Assembly: GCF_014378035.1 (NCBI RefSeq)
Contig: NZ_JACMOM010000372.1
Location: forward strand, 1-48,440
Source of the DNA: Aeromicrobium sp.
GTDB taxonomy: Bacteria; Actinomycetota; Actinomycetes; Propionibacteriales; Nocardioidaceae
Direction: 5' to 3'
DNA: 48,440 nucleotides
A program made the translations under genes and the position numbers. This document shows, in pieces, positions 1 through 8,592 of the stretch (positions are counted from its first letter, which is position 1; each line of letters opens with the position of its first letter). The notes beneath the pieces are model-generated. The model searched no databases. It was not told where the DNA came from and saw nothing but the letters and a program-made list of their open reading frames with translations.

Positions 1-23
1 ACGAGCTGGTAGCGCGGCCTTGC

Positions 24-803
24 TCAGGTCTGGCAGTGCGGGCACCAGAACGTGTCGCGCTCGGTGGTGGGACGGTCGCCGAGCTTGCCGCTGAGCAGCC
101 GGTTCTTGCACCGGCGGCAGCGAGCTCGCTCGCGGTTGTAGACCCATCGGTCCTCACCGGTGCGGGTGCTGCCCGTGAACGAGCGTTCGACGCGCGCCTT
201 GTTGACGTCGAGCATGCGCTGCCCCCGCTGGATGACTCGACGAATGTCGCCGACCCGGCCGACGGGACGCGTGGGCAGAAGGCCCATCAGGAACAGCAGC
301 TCGTTGACGTACTCGTTGCCGAAGCCGGCGAGGTTGCGCTGGTCGAGGAGCGCGAGGAACACGGGTCGGTCGGGGTCGGCAGTGACCCGGCGCACCGCTT
401 CGTCAAGATCCCAGTGCGGTCCCAGGAGATCGGGGCCGAGGTAGCCGACGGCGGACGGCTCGTCGGCTCGCGCGAGCACCTCGAGGATGCCGAGCGAGTA
501 GCCGACCGTCTGCCACTCGTCGTTCTCGAGCACCGCTCGTGCCGAGTGCCCGGGCCGGCGCCACGGGGACCCGAGTCGGTAGACGTGCCATGCCCCCTCC
601 ATCTTGAGGTGCGAGTGGATGGAGTGCGTAGCTGTGCGGATCAGCAGGTGCTTGCCGTGGCTCACGACCTCGTCGACCAGCTCCCCGCGGAGGTCGACGG
701 TGGCGAACGCCGGCACGCGGAAGTCGGTGCGGGTCAGCTGGCGACCGGCGAGAACCTCGTGCAGGTGGTGCGCCGTCCGCCAGACGGTGTCGCCCTCAGG
801 CAT
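24..803 (-). CDS. nei2: Fpg/Nei-family DNA glycosylase/AP lyase (Nei2-like)
   Basis: This 259-residue protein fits a bacterial endonuclease VIII-type glycosylase, which removes oxidised bases and cleaves the abasic site. The N-terminus MPEGDT carries the family's catalytic Pro2 and Glu3. A C-terminal zinc finger is visible as C229-x2-C232 and C254-x2-C257, with the family's YNR(E)R stretch just before it. The start is fixed by the catalytic proline. The gene overlaps the end of lhr by 8 bases, so the two are probably co-transcribed. Lhr next to a Nei2-type glycosylase is a known actinobacterial arrangement (Rv3296-Rv3297 in M. tuberculosis), which suggests a shared repair role. Exact substrate preference cannot be read from sequence. 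Confidence 0.93.
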   Translation of the reverse strand: MPEGDTVWRTAHHLHEVLAGRQLTRTDFRVPAFATVDLRGELVDEVVSHGKHLLIRTATHSIHSHLKMEGAWHVYRLGSPWRRPGHSARAVLENDEWQTVGYSLGILEVLARADEPSAVGYLGPDLLGPHWDLDEAVRRVTADPDRPVFLALLDQRNLAGFGNEYVNELLFLMGLLPTRPVGRVGDIRRVIQRGQRMLDVNKARVERSFTGSTRTGEDRWVYNRERARCRRCKNRLLSGKLGDRPTTERDTFWCPHCQT

Positions 804-3800
804 CGAGTCTCAGACCCTTGACGACGCGCTCGAACCCCGCTTCGACGAGTGCATCGCCCAACGGCGAGGACGCCACCGGCTGGCCCGTCGCGGTCTCGAT
901 CGTGAGCCGGCTGATGCGCTTGCCGCGCACGGTGGCGGCCAAGGATGCCGCGGCGGCCGCCAACCGGACGGGGTCGTCGTTGAACACCAGCACCTTCTTG
1001 CCGCCTCGCTCGAGGTAGAGCACCAGGCGGCCGTCGTGGATGACCACGAGCGAGCCGGCCTTGCGGGCGGGCCGGTGGCGGGTGGCCTCGTCTGCGCTTC
1101 GCTCGGGCCACGGCAGCGCCGCGCCGAACGGGTTGGCGGGGTCGGTCGCGGCCAGCGTCAGCGCCTTGACGTCGGCGACGCGGTCGTCCTCGGGGTCGGT
1201 GGAGTGCCCGCGCATGCGATCGACCGTGGCCGGGGCAGCGAACTGGGCTGCGCCGAGGGTCTCGATGTAGTAGCCGCGCAGGCATGCGCCGGTCTGCTCG
1301 AGCTCGCGCAGGACCCGGTAGATGGCCGCGAACCCGCCGGGCGTCTGCTCGGCCATGACGGACCCGCGGGTGACGACGCCGTAGCGCCCCAGCAGTGCCT
1401 CGGTGCGAGCCAGCTGCAGGCTCGTGAGGTCGGGCAGGCTGTCGGGCAGGGCGAACCACCGGCCGCTGACGGTGGGCGGCCCTTGCAGGGCGACCCGTGG
1501 CGAGCGGGTGCGCCGGCCGTGGATGCGGGCGCGGGGTGCTGGCCTCGTCGTGCGGTGGGCCCCGCCTCGCCCGACCATCGTGCGGATGGGCGCGAAGGTG
1601 TCGTTGCTGACGTGGCCCGACCAGACGAGGTCCCACAACGACTGGGCGAGCACGCTGTCGTTGTCGCGGCCGGCCGAACCCTCGGGCAACGCCTGCGCGA
1701 GCTGGCGGAAGAGGAACGCCCCGCCCCCCTCGAGCGCCGAGGCGATCTCGGCATGCAGCGTGTCGGGCTCGACGGCGGTGCGCTGCGGGAGCACGAGGTC
1801 GGCCGGATGCAGCTGTACCCAGCCGTCGTTGCCGGGCAGCGCACCCGCACCTGTCCAGACGATCTCGCCCGCCGACGTGAGCTCGTCGAGCATGCCGGGA
1901 GAGTAGTCGCGAACCCGCGCCGGCAGCACGAGCGACTCCCAGGCTGATGCTGGGAGGGCGAGGCCGACGAGTTGGTCGATGACGGTGAGCACTCCGTCGG
2001 CGCCCCTCAGCGAACCGCCGACGTTCTGCCACGACGGCAGGAATCGTGCGTAGGTCGTGGGGTCGACGGGCTCGACCTGCTGACGCGCCGCGGCGAGTGA
2101 TCGTGATCGGATGCGTCGCAGGACACCGGGCTCGACCCACTCGGTGCCGGTGGCCTGCGGGCGGAACTCTCCTTCGGTGAGGCGACCGTCGCGGCTGAGC
2201 CGCCGGAGCACCTGGAGCGCGACGGCCGTGCCGAGGCCGAAGCGTGTTGCGGTCTCCTCTGTCGTGAAGGGTCCGTGGGTGCGGGTGAACCGCGAGATGA
2301 GGTCGAGGAGCGGATCGTTGGTGGGCTGCAGGTGGGCCTCGGGGATGCCGAGCGGAAGGACGATGCCGAGGGCCTCACGGAGGCGGGCTGCATCCTCGAC
2401 CACGGCCCACCGCTGTTGGCCGGCGACGGACACCTCGATGGCTCGCCGGGCCACCTGCAGCTCGGTGAGCCAGGCCTGGGCCTCATGTCGGGCGTCGGGT
2501 TGCAGCCGGGCCTGCACCTCCTCGAGCGACAACGGGCCGAGGATGCGCATCAGGTCGGCCACCCCTTCGACGTCCTTGGCCAGCCGATCGTCGCTGAGCC
2601 GCTGCAGCTCGAGCTCGGTGCGCTCGAGCACCTCGGGGTCGAGGAGCTCACGCAGCTCTGCCCGACCCAGCAGCTCGGCGAGCAGCGCGGGGTCGAGCGT
2701 GAGGGCCGACGCCCTGCGCTCGGCGAGAGGGGTGTCGCCCTCGTAGAGGAAGGCCGCGACGTAGCCGAACAACAATGTCTGCGCGAACGGCGACGCGCGC
2801 TCGGTGGTGACCTCCGCGATCTGGATCTCGCGGGAGGCCAGCTTGCGCGCGAGGGCTGTGAGGGCCGGCAGGTCGTAGACGTCCTGCAGGCACTCGCGGG
2901 CCGTCTCGAGGAGGATGGGGAACGAGGGGTACTTGCGGGCGACGACGAGCAGCTGGGCGGCGCGTTGGCGCTGCTGCCACAGCGGAGCGCGCGAACCCGG
3001 GTTGCGGCGCGGCAGCAGCAGCGCGCGGGAAGCGCACTCGCGGAATCGCGACGCGAACAGTGCCGATCCGCCGACCTCCTCGGTGACGACGGCATCGAGC
3101 TCGTCGGCCTCGAAGACGAACAGCTCGGCACCGGGCGGCTCGGCCTCGGTGTCGGGGATGCGGGCCACGATGCCGTCGTCGCTGGCCACCACAGAGCCGT
3201 CCATGCCGAAGCGTTCGATGATGCGGGCCGCCACTGCGAGAGCCCACGGCGCGTGGACGCGACGGCCGAAGGGGGAGTGCAGCACGACCCGCCAGTCGCC
3301 GAGCTCGTCGCGGAAGCGCTCGACCACCAGCGTGCGGTCAGATGGCACCTGACCCGTGGCCTCGCGCTGGTCGCGCAGGTAGGCGGCGAGGTTGTCAGAC
3401 GCCCGTCGGTCGAGGCCGAGCGACTCGGCGCGGTCGGCAAGCGCCGCCGGTGTCAGCGTGGATACCTCGCGCACGAATGCGCCGATTGCCTCGCCGAGCT
3501 CGTAGGGCCGGCCGACGGCGTCGCCCCGCCAGAACGGGAGACGGGCGGGCTGGCCGAACGCCGGGGTGACGACGACGCGATCATGGGTGATCTCCTGGAT
3601 GCGCCAGCTGGTGGCGCCGAGGGCGAAGACGTCGTTGATGCGCGACTCGTAGACCATCTCCTCGTCGAGCTCTCCGACCTTGCGGCTGCCAGTCTCCTCG
3701 GTGCCCGCAGCCAACGTCACGGAGAACATGCCCCGGTCGGGGATCGTGCCTCCGCTCGTGACGGCGAGCCGCTGGGCCCCGGGGCGACCGGTGATGGTGC

Positions 3801-5382
3801 CGGCGTCGCGGTCCCACACCAGACGGGGGCGGAGCTCGGCGAACTCATCGGACGGGTAGCGGCCCGACAGCAGGTCGAGCGTCGCGTCGTAGGCGGAGCG
3901 GGGGAGCGAGGCGAACGGTGCGCTGCGACGGACGATGTCGAACCACTCCTCGACGTCGAGCGCCTCAAGAGCCGTGGCGGCGACGGTCTGTTGCGCCAGG
4001 ATGTCGAGCGGGTTGGACGGGATGTCGAGCCGCTCGATGAGCCCTTGCTGCATGCGGGACGTGGTGACGGCGGCCCCGAGGAGGTCTTGCCGGGACGTCG
4101 GGTACATGACTCCCTCGGAGATCTCACCGACCTGGTGACCAGCCCGGCCCACCCGTTGCAGCCCGCTGGCCACCGATGGAGGGGTGGAGACCTGGATGAC
4201 CAGGTCGACGGCGCCCATGTCGATGCCGAGCTCGAGGCTCGACGTGGCTACGACGCATCGCAGCCGACCGGTCTTGAGCTCGTCCTCGATGATGGCGCGC
4301 TGGTCCTTGCTGACTGATCCGTGATGGGCTCGGGCAAGCACCGGCTCGGCACCGGTGGTCTGGTTGTGGGAGCCACCGATCTGCGCAGGTGCGCGCGGCG
4401 CGGTGGCAGGGGAAGCGTCGGCATCGGCGCCGATGCGCTCGGCGTAGGCCTCGTTGAGCCGAGCCGTGAGTCGTTCGGCCACGCCGCGGGAGTTGACGAA
4501 GATGATCGTGGACCGATGCTGGAGGACCCGCTCCATGACGGCCTCCTCGACATGGGGCCAGATGCTGCCCCGGGGTTGGTCGTCGGCTGCCGCCGCGGCC
4601 GGGCCCGCTTCGACCGACCGGGCGCCACTTCCCTCCTCGCGCTTGACCGCCGGCAGCTTGGTCATGTCTTCCACCGGGACCGCGACCTCGAGCCGCAGCC
4701 GGGTCTCGGCCAGCGGCGCGACGATCTGCACGGGTGAGGAGCCCGCAAGAAACCGCGCGACCTCCTCGTGGGGCCTGACGGTGGCACTCAGGCCGATGCG
4801 CCGGGCGGGCGACTCCATCAGGGCGTCAAGCCGTTCGAGCGACAATGCCAGGTGGGCGCCGCGCTTGGTGCCCGCGACCGCATGAATCTCGTCGATGATG
4901 ACGGTGTCGACGGTGCGCAAGGTCTCGCGCGCGGCCGACGTGAGCATGAGGAAGAGCGACTCGGGCGTCGTGATGAGGATGTCGGGCGGGTGGGTCACGA
5001 GGGTGCGACGGTCGCGCTGTGTGGTGTCGCCTGAACGGACGCCGACCGTGACCTCGCGGAAGGTGTCGCCGCGCCGCGCTGCCGCCTGCGTGATGCCGAC
5101 GAGCGGCGACCGCAGGTTGCGCTCGACGTCGACTGCAAGCGCCTTGAGCGGCGAGATGTACAGGACGCGGGTGCCCTCGGACTCGCCCGCGTGCATGAGC
5201 CGGTCGATGGAGGAGAGGAACGCCGCCAGCGTCTTGCCCGAGCCTGTCGGCGCGACCACGAGAACGTGATCGTCACCGGCGACACCGTCCCATGCGCCGA
5301 GCTGCGCGGGGGTGGGGGCAGCGAACGAATCGTTGAACCACTCCCGCGTCGCGGGGGCGAAACGATCGATCGGACCGGGCAT
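796..5382 (-). CDS. lhr: Large DEAD/DEAH-box helicase Lhr (full-length, with Lhr-C domain)
   Basis: The 1528-residue product is an SF2 helicase of the Lhr family, an ATP-driven 3'-to-5' DNA translocase involved in DNA repair. Motif I (APTGSGKT), motif II (DEIH) and motif III (SAT) lie in the first 250 residues. The second RecA domain contains the RVGRAGH motif VI. The length beyond the helicase core matches full-length Lhr rather than Lhr-core. I start it at the ATG at 5382, where MPGPIDRF precedes the Q-motif-like segment (FAAPTPAQ); an in-frame GTG at 5433 would add 17 low-complexity residues. It reads directly into nei2 with an 8-base overlap. No defects were seen. Confidence 0.95.
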   Translation of the reverse strand: MPGPIDRFAPATREWFNDSFAAPTPAQLGAWDGVAGDDHVLVVAPTGSGKTLAAFLSSIDRLMHAGESEGTRVLYISPLKALAVDVERNLRSPLVGITQAAARRGDTFREVTVGVRSGDTTQRDRRTLVTHPPDILITTPESLFLMLTSAARETLRTVDTVIIDEIHAVAGTKRGAHLALSLERLDALMESPARRIGLSATVRPHEEVARFLAGSSPVQIVAPLAETRLRLEVAVPVEDMTKLPAVKREEGSGARSVEAGPAAAAADDQPRGSIWPHVEEAVMERVLQHRSTIIFVNSRGVAERLTARLNEAYAERIGADADASPATAPRAPAQIGGSHNQTTGAEPVLARAHHGSVSKDQRAIIEDELKTGRLRCVVATSSLELGIDMGAVDLVIQVSTPPSVASGLQRVGRAGHQVGEISEGVMYPTSRQDLLGAAVTTSRMQQGLIERLDIPSNPLDILAQQTVAATALEALDVEEWFDIVRRSAPFASLPRSAYDATLDLLSGRYPSDEFAELRPRLVWDRDAGTITGRPGAQRLAVTSGGTIPDRGMFSVTLAAGTEETGSRKVGELDEEMVYESRINDVFALGATSWRIQEITHDRVVVTPAFGQPARLPFWRGDAVGRPYELGEAIGAFVREVSTLTPAALADRAESLGLDRRASDNLAAYLRDQREATGQVPSDRTLVVERFRDELGDWRVVLHSPFGRRVHAPWALAVAARIIERFGMDGSVVASDDGIVARIPDTEAEPPGAELFVFEADELDAVVTEEVGGSALFASRFRECASRALLLPRRNPGSRAPLWQQRQRAAQLLVVARKYPSFPILLETARECLQDVYDLPALTALARKLASREIQIAEVTTERASPFAQTLLFGYVAAFLYEGDTPLAERRASALTLDPALLAELLGRAELRELLDPEVLERTELELQRLSDDRLAKDVEGVADLMRILGPLSLEEVQARLQPDARHEAQAWLTELQVARRAIEVSVAGQQRWAVVEDAARLREALGIVLPLGIPEAHLQPTNDPLLDLISRFTRTHGPFTTEETATRFGLGTAVALQVLRRLSRDGRLTEGEFRPQATGTEWVEPGVLRRIRSRSLAAARQQVEPVDPTTYARFLPSWQNVGGSLRGADGVLTVIDQLVGLALPASAWESLVLPARVRDYSPGMLDELTSAGEIVWTGAGALPGNDGWVQLHPADLVLPQRTAVEPDTLHAEIASALEGGGAFLFRQLAQALPEGSAGRDNDSVLAQSLWDLVWSGHVSNDTFAPIRTMVGRGGAHRTTRPAPRARIHGRRTRSPRVALQGPPTVSGRWFALPDSLPDLTSLQLARTEALLGRYGVVTRGSVMAEQTPGGFAAIYRVLRELEQTGACLRGYYIETLGAAQFAAPATVDRMRGHSTDPEDDRVADVKALTLAATDPANPFGAALPWPERSADEATRHRPARKAGSLVVIHDGRLVLYLERGGKKVLVFNDDPVRLAAAAASLAATVRGKRISRLTIETATGQPVASSPLGDALVEAGFERVVKGLRLDA

Positions 5383-5449
5383 CCGTCCATCGTCCCAGCC
5401 ACCACCGACACTCGCACGGGACTGCGCAGGCACCCCTGGTGGGGACGGC

Positions 5450-5455
5450 TATCCT
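5450..5455 (+). promoter_or_regulatory. Candidate -10 element (TATCCT) for the arfA-like gene
   Basis: TATCCT fits the actinobacterial TANNNT -10. It lies about 58 bases before the GTG start at 5513, which also has a purine-rich ribosome site (AGGGGACGG). No clear -35 is visible. Confidence 0.35.
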
Positions 5456-5512
5456 GAGCACTTGTCGCGGCCAGATCGGCACGGTCGCGACGTCGACCAC
5501 AGGGGACGGTAC

Positions 5513-6196
5513 GTGACCGAGGACAGGCTCAGGGAGCTCGTCGCCCTGACCGGGGTGGCGCTCGTGACGGTCATCGTCATCGGAGCCTTGATGGGGTCAC
5601 GCTCCGTCGCCACCGACCTCGAGCCGGCAGCGACGGAGGCACTTTCTGCCGCGGGCCTCGACATGGTGGCGGTGAGCTTTGAGGGTCGCGAGGCCGAGCT
5701 CGCAGGTGGGACGCGGCAAGACCTGGTCAGGGCCGAGTCGGTCGTCGCACACCTTCGTGGCGTCCGTCGGGTCGGCGTGCCGGGTGGCGACGTGGCGGTG
5801 CCCGCCCCACCTGCGCCGAGCCCTGCTGACAAAGTCCCGACGCTTGTCCTGCGACGAACGGCCGACGGCCTCGAGATCAGTGGCACCGTGGCTGATGCAG
5901 AGGTGTCTGCTGAGCTCAAGGCTCGCGCGGCGGAGGAATTCGGCGTGCCTGTGCGCGGAGACCTCGCGATCCGGGCTTCCGTCGGGGCTGCCTCATGGGG
6001 GACCACGCTCCCGAAGGCTTTCAGTCGCCTCGTCGACGTCGCGGGTCTGACGTTGCAGATCGATGGCAGCGGGTCCCTGTGGATCGGGGGCACTGTCGGC
6101 AGCCGTGCTGCTGCCACGGTCGTCCAGTCGTCGGTGGCGGCGGCCGTGCCCGGGCTCGACGTCGTGACGTCCGGACTGATCGTGAAGGCGGTTTGA
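5513..6196 (+). CDS. ArfA/OmpATb-like membrane protein with BON-like repeats
   Basis: The 227-residue protein starts with a short cytoplasmic stretch and one hydrophobic segment (about residues 12-27), followed by an exported domain. That domain has repeated modules of the type 'L-I-x-G-x-V' (LEISGTVADAE; LWIGGTVGSRA), as in BON-fold proteins such as the N-terminal half of M. tuberculosis ArfA (OmpATb). There is no C-terminal OmpA peptidoglycan-binding domain. GTG at 5513 is chosen because it directly precedes the membrane segment and has AGGGGACGG upstream. Its partner at 6200 follows after three bases and looks like ArfC, which supports the assignment. Function as a channel component is inferred from that pairing. 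Confidence 0.7.
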   Translation: MTEDRLRELVALTGVALVTVIVIGALMGSRSVATDLEPAATEALSAAGLDMVAVSFEGREAELAGGTRQDLVRAESVVAHLRGVRRVGVPGGDVAVPAPPAPSPADKVPTLVLRRTADGLEISGTVADAEVSAELKARAAEEFGVPVRGDLAIRASVGAASWGTTLPKAFSRLVDVAGLTLQIDGSGSLWIGGTVGSRAAATVVQSSVAAAVPGLDVVTSGLIVKAV

Positions 6197-6199
6197 GTC

Positions 6200-6682
6200 G
6201 TGTCGATGTTCACGGTCGGGGAGATCATCATCTGGCTCGTCCTCGCCTCTGCGCTCGGGTTCGCCCTTGGCTGGCTGATGAGGGAGCAGCGGTTCCGCGC
6301 CACGTCGTTGACGGCGAAGGTCCCGGACGCTGTTGCCGAGCCGCCGGGGTCTGACGATGAGCCCACGTCTCCACCGCAGGAGAGCGTCCCGGCAGAGGAG
6401 CCGGCCTTGGCAAAGAAAGCAGCTCCGAAGAAGAGGGCAGCTCCGAAGAAGGCACCAGTCAGGACGGCAGCACCAACCATCGCGCCGGGGGCGTTCCCCA
6501 GATCGGCCGCTCCGCTCCCGGGCGGCGAGGCGCCTTCGCCCGCACACGTCATCAAGGGCAACGTGAAGTCGATGATCTACCACCCGCCCGGCGGCTCGTC
6601 GTACTCCCGGACCGTCGCCCAGATCTGGTTCACCGGCGAGGACGACGCGGTCGCGGCTGGTTTCCGCAGGTCGCGGCGCTAG
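6200..6682 (+). CDS. ArfC-like membrane protein with C-terminal sunset-type domain
   Basis: The 160-residue protein has one N-terminal transmembrane segment (about residues 9-25), a charged linker and a proline/alanine/lysine-rich tract with two AAPKK repeats. It ends in a conserved domain (IKGNVKSMIYHPPGGSSY... WFTGEDDAVAAGFRRS), which I recognise as the short sunset-type domain found in actinobacterial ArfC variants. It is three bases downstream of the ArfA-like gene, so translation is probably coupled. A homologue of ArfB, normally between the two, is not present. The GTG at 6200 gives the longest reading; the ATG at 6206 is an equally possible start. Function beyond an envelope role is unknown. 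Confidence 0.7.
   Translation: MSMFTVGEIIIWLVLASALGFALGWLMREQRFRATSLTAKVPDAVAEPPGSDDEPTSPPQESVPAEEPALAKKAAPKKRAAPKKAPVRTAAPTIAPGAFPRSAAPLPGGEAPSPAHVIKGNVKSMIYHPPGGSSYSRTVAQIWFTGEDDAVAAGFRRSRR
6419..6451 (+). repeat. 15-base direct repeat encoding AAPKK units
   Basis: GCAGCTCCGAAGAAG occurs at 6419-6433 and again at 6437-6451, 18 bases apart and in frame. It encodes the basic Ala-Pro-Lys-Lys linker of the ArfC-like protein, and a site of this kind can change in repeat number. Confidence 0.7.
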
Positions 6683-6759
6683 TAAAGGTCAGACGAGCAC
6701 CGGGTCGGACGCGGACGCGGTGCGCGATCCGGTCGACCCCATGGGGCATGCTGGGCCGC

Positions 6760-7773
6760 ATGAAGATGCGCCTGCTCGTCCTCGTCTCTGCTGCGGCCTT
6801 GAGCCTGACCGCTTGCTCCTCCGACGGCGGCACGTCTGCACCCGGACCGAACGTCGACAAGGGCTCCAGCCAGAAGCTCGTCCAGATGTCTCCGCTGACC
6901 GGCAGAGCGCTCACCAAGGGGGCCCCGGCCAACCCCGTGTTCGTCGTGAAGGTCGAGAACACCGACGCGGGCGCGCCGCAGTACGGCCTCGACAAGGCCG
7001 ATCTGGTCATCGAAGAGCTCGTCGAGGGGGGCCTCACGAGGCTCGCCGCCTTCTACTACTCCCAGCTGCCCTCGAAGGTCGGCCACGTGCGATCGATGCG
7101 TGCCACCGACATCGGCATCGCGTCACCGGTCGGCGGTCAGATCGTGGCGTCGGGTGGGGCGGGCGGTACCTACGGACGGGTCAAGAAAGCCGGAATCACG
7201 GTGTTCTCGGAGGATCACGGCGCGCCGGGGTTCAGCAGCGACCAGGCGAAGGATCGTCCGTACAACCGCCTGATCAACCTGAAGACCGTCGCCAAGAAGG
7301 CGAAGCGCAACAAGATCCACGCTCCCTACCTTCCGTGGACGTCGAAGGGCTCGGCCATGGCTCCGACGGCGGGTGCGGGTGCGCCGAAGCGGGCCAGGTC
7401 GGCCACGGTCGCGTTCTCGAACTCGACCCGCACGCAGTGGGCGCTCAAGAGCGGAAAGTGGCAGCGGACCAACGGTCATGCCTCACCGGGCCACGACTTC
7501 AAGGCCGACACGATGATCGCGATGTTCTGCAAGGTTGGTGACGCCGGCTACACAGACCCCGCAGGCAACCCGGTGCCCGAGACCAAGCTCAAGGGCCGGG
7601 GGCGGGCCGTCGTCTTCCACGGCAAGGATGTCACCGAGGTGACGTGGCACAAGTCGAGCCTCGGCGCGTCGATCACGTTCAGCTCCGCTGGCGGCAAGCC
7701 CTACACGATCGATCCCGGCCACGTGTTCCTCGAGCTCGTGCCCAAGGACGGCGGCTCGGTCAACCTCGGGTAG
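6760..7773 (+). CDS. DUF3048 (YerB-type) lipoprotein
   Basis: The 337-residue protein begins with a lipoprotein signal peptide ending in the lipobox LTAC with Cys19, so it should be exported and lipid-anchored. The mature part has the DUF3048 pattern (SPLTG..., P-V-V-KVEN, PQ-GL--ADLV-EE-VEGG-TR, followed by GHVRS-R). The biochemical role of this family is not established. I prefer the ATG at 6760 because it begins the signal peptide (MKMRLLVL). An in-frame ATG at 6748 would add four residues. It converges on the TetR gene at 7801 with only 27 bases between and no obvious hairpin. Confidence 0.85.
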   Translation: MKMRLLVLVSAAALSLTACSSDGGTSAPGPNVDKGSSQKLVQMSPLTGRALTKGAPANPVFVVKVENTDAGAPQYGLDKADLVIEELVEGGLTRLAAFYYSQLPSKVGHVRSMRATDIGIASPVGGQIVASGGAGGTYGRVKKAGITVFSEDHGAPGFSSDQAKDRPYNRLINLKTVAKKAKRNKIHAPYLPWTSKGSAMAPTAGAGAPKRARSATVAFSNSTRTQWALKSGKWQRTNGHASPGHDFKADTMIAMFCKVGDAGYTDPAGNPVPETKLKGRGRAVVFHGKDVTEVTWHKSSLGASITFSSAGGKPYTIDPGHVFLELVPKDGGSVNLG

Positions 7774-7800
7774 GTCTGGTCTGCCGGATCCGTCGCTCAG

Positions 7801-8454
7801 TCAGGTGCCGATGGTCGGCAGGAGACGCATGCCGGCCAGGATCGCACCGATCGTTGCCTGTACCTCTTCACTGGCGGCATCGGGGTCATCGGCGTCGGCA
7901 ACGTACTCCGATGCCGACCGGATGGCCCCGTAGAACACCGCGCCGAACGCCTCGCTGAGCCCGTCGGCCCCGCCGAGGTCGTCGAGCAGGTCGTCAACGG
8001 TTCGCTGCACGATGCCCAACGACGATGCCTTCTCGGCCTCGTGCCACCGTTCGTGGCCGAGGGCTACGGGGCCCTCCTGGATGCAGATACGGCGGTACTG
8101 CGGCTCACGGCACACCTCGAGGAACTTCTCAAGGCCGATCTTCGCACGCTCCCACGGGTCCTTCGAGACGGTGAGACCTTTTTCGATGTCGCGAACGGTG
8201 CGCTCCTGCACCCGGTCGAAGACGCTCTCGAACAGGGCCAGCTTGCTCGGGAAGTGGTGGTAGAGCGCGCCCTTGGTCACCCGTGCGGCCGCGACGACCT
8301 CGTCGAGCGAGGTGCCGGCGTAGCCGTGATCAGTGAACAGGACGGTCGCGTTGTCCAGCAGCGCGCCCTTGGTGCTGGAGGAATAGTCCTGGCGACGCGT
8401 GGTCTTGCGAGCGGTGCGCAAGACGGTCTTCGTCACGCGTGCAGGGGTTGGCAT
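7801..8454 (-). CDS. TetR-family transcriptional regulator
   Basis: The 217-residue protein has a basic N-terminal extension of about 28 residues, then a TetR helix-turn-helix (about residues 48-68, GTSLDEVVAAARVTKGALYHHF). The effector domain is variable and gives no ligand. It is divergent from the gene at 8593. Two overlapping 17-base inverted repeats lie between them, so it very probably represses that gene and perhaps itself. A -10 box TAGACT ends six bases before the ATG at 8454, indicating a leaderless message and fixing this start. Confidence 0.88.
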   Translation of the reverse strand: MPTPARVTKTVLRTARKTTRRQDYSSSTKGALLDNATVLFTDHGYAGTSLDEVVAAARVTKGALYHHFPSKLALFESVFDRVQERTVRDIEKGLTVSKDPWERAKIGLEKFLEVCREPQYRRICIQEGPVALGHERWHEAEKASSLGIVQRTVDDLLDDLGGADGLSEAFGAVFYGAIRSASEYVADADDPDAASEEVQATIGAILAGMRLLPTIGT

Positions 8455-8460
8455 GCAGCA

Positions 8461-8466
8461 AGTCTA
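8461..8466 (-). promoter_or_regulatory. -10 box (TAGACT) of leaderless tetR
   Basis: On the minus strand TAGACT is followed by six bases and then the ATG at 8454, so transcription should begin at the start codon. Confidence 0.55.
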
Positions 8467-8528
8467 GGCGGGATGGCGCGGGTGGTGGGAATCACATACC
8501 AGGGGTTTGCCAATCGGATCGGCCGCGA

Positions 8529-8558
8529 ACATACTGAGAGTACGTACCGAGGGTATGT
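8529..8558. promoter_or_regulatory. Tandem overlapping TetR operators
   Basis: Two 17-base inverted repeats, ACATACTGAGAGTACGT (8529-8545) and ACGTACCGAGGGTATGT (8542-8558), share four central bases. Both fit ACRTACY-GAG-RGTAYGT. Their centres are 13 bases apart, suggesting two cooperative dimers. They lie between the divergent TetR gene (8454) and the gene at 8593. A weaker third copy (ACATACC-AGG-GGTTTGC) occurs at 8494-8510, nearer tetR. Confidence 0.75.
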
Positions 8559-8592
8559 AGCCTTCGCTTCGTCGAACAGAAAGGAGCACACC

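Noticed and set aside
2275-4317. A long open frame on the plus strand across lhr
   Set aside because: It lies opposite the well-supported helicase gene, has no recognisable motif and is rich in Arg, Gly and Val as expected for a GC-rich antisense shadow. The same holds for the other long antisense frames over known genes.
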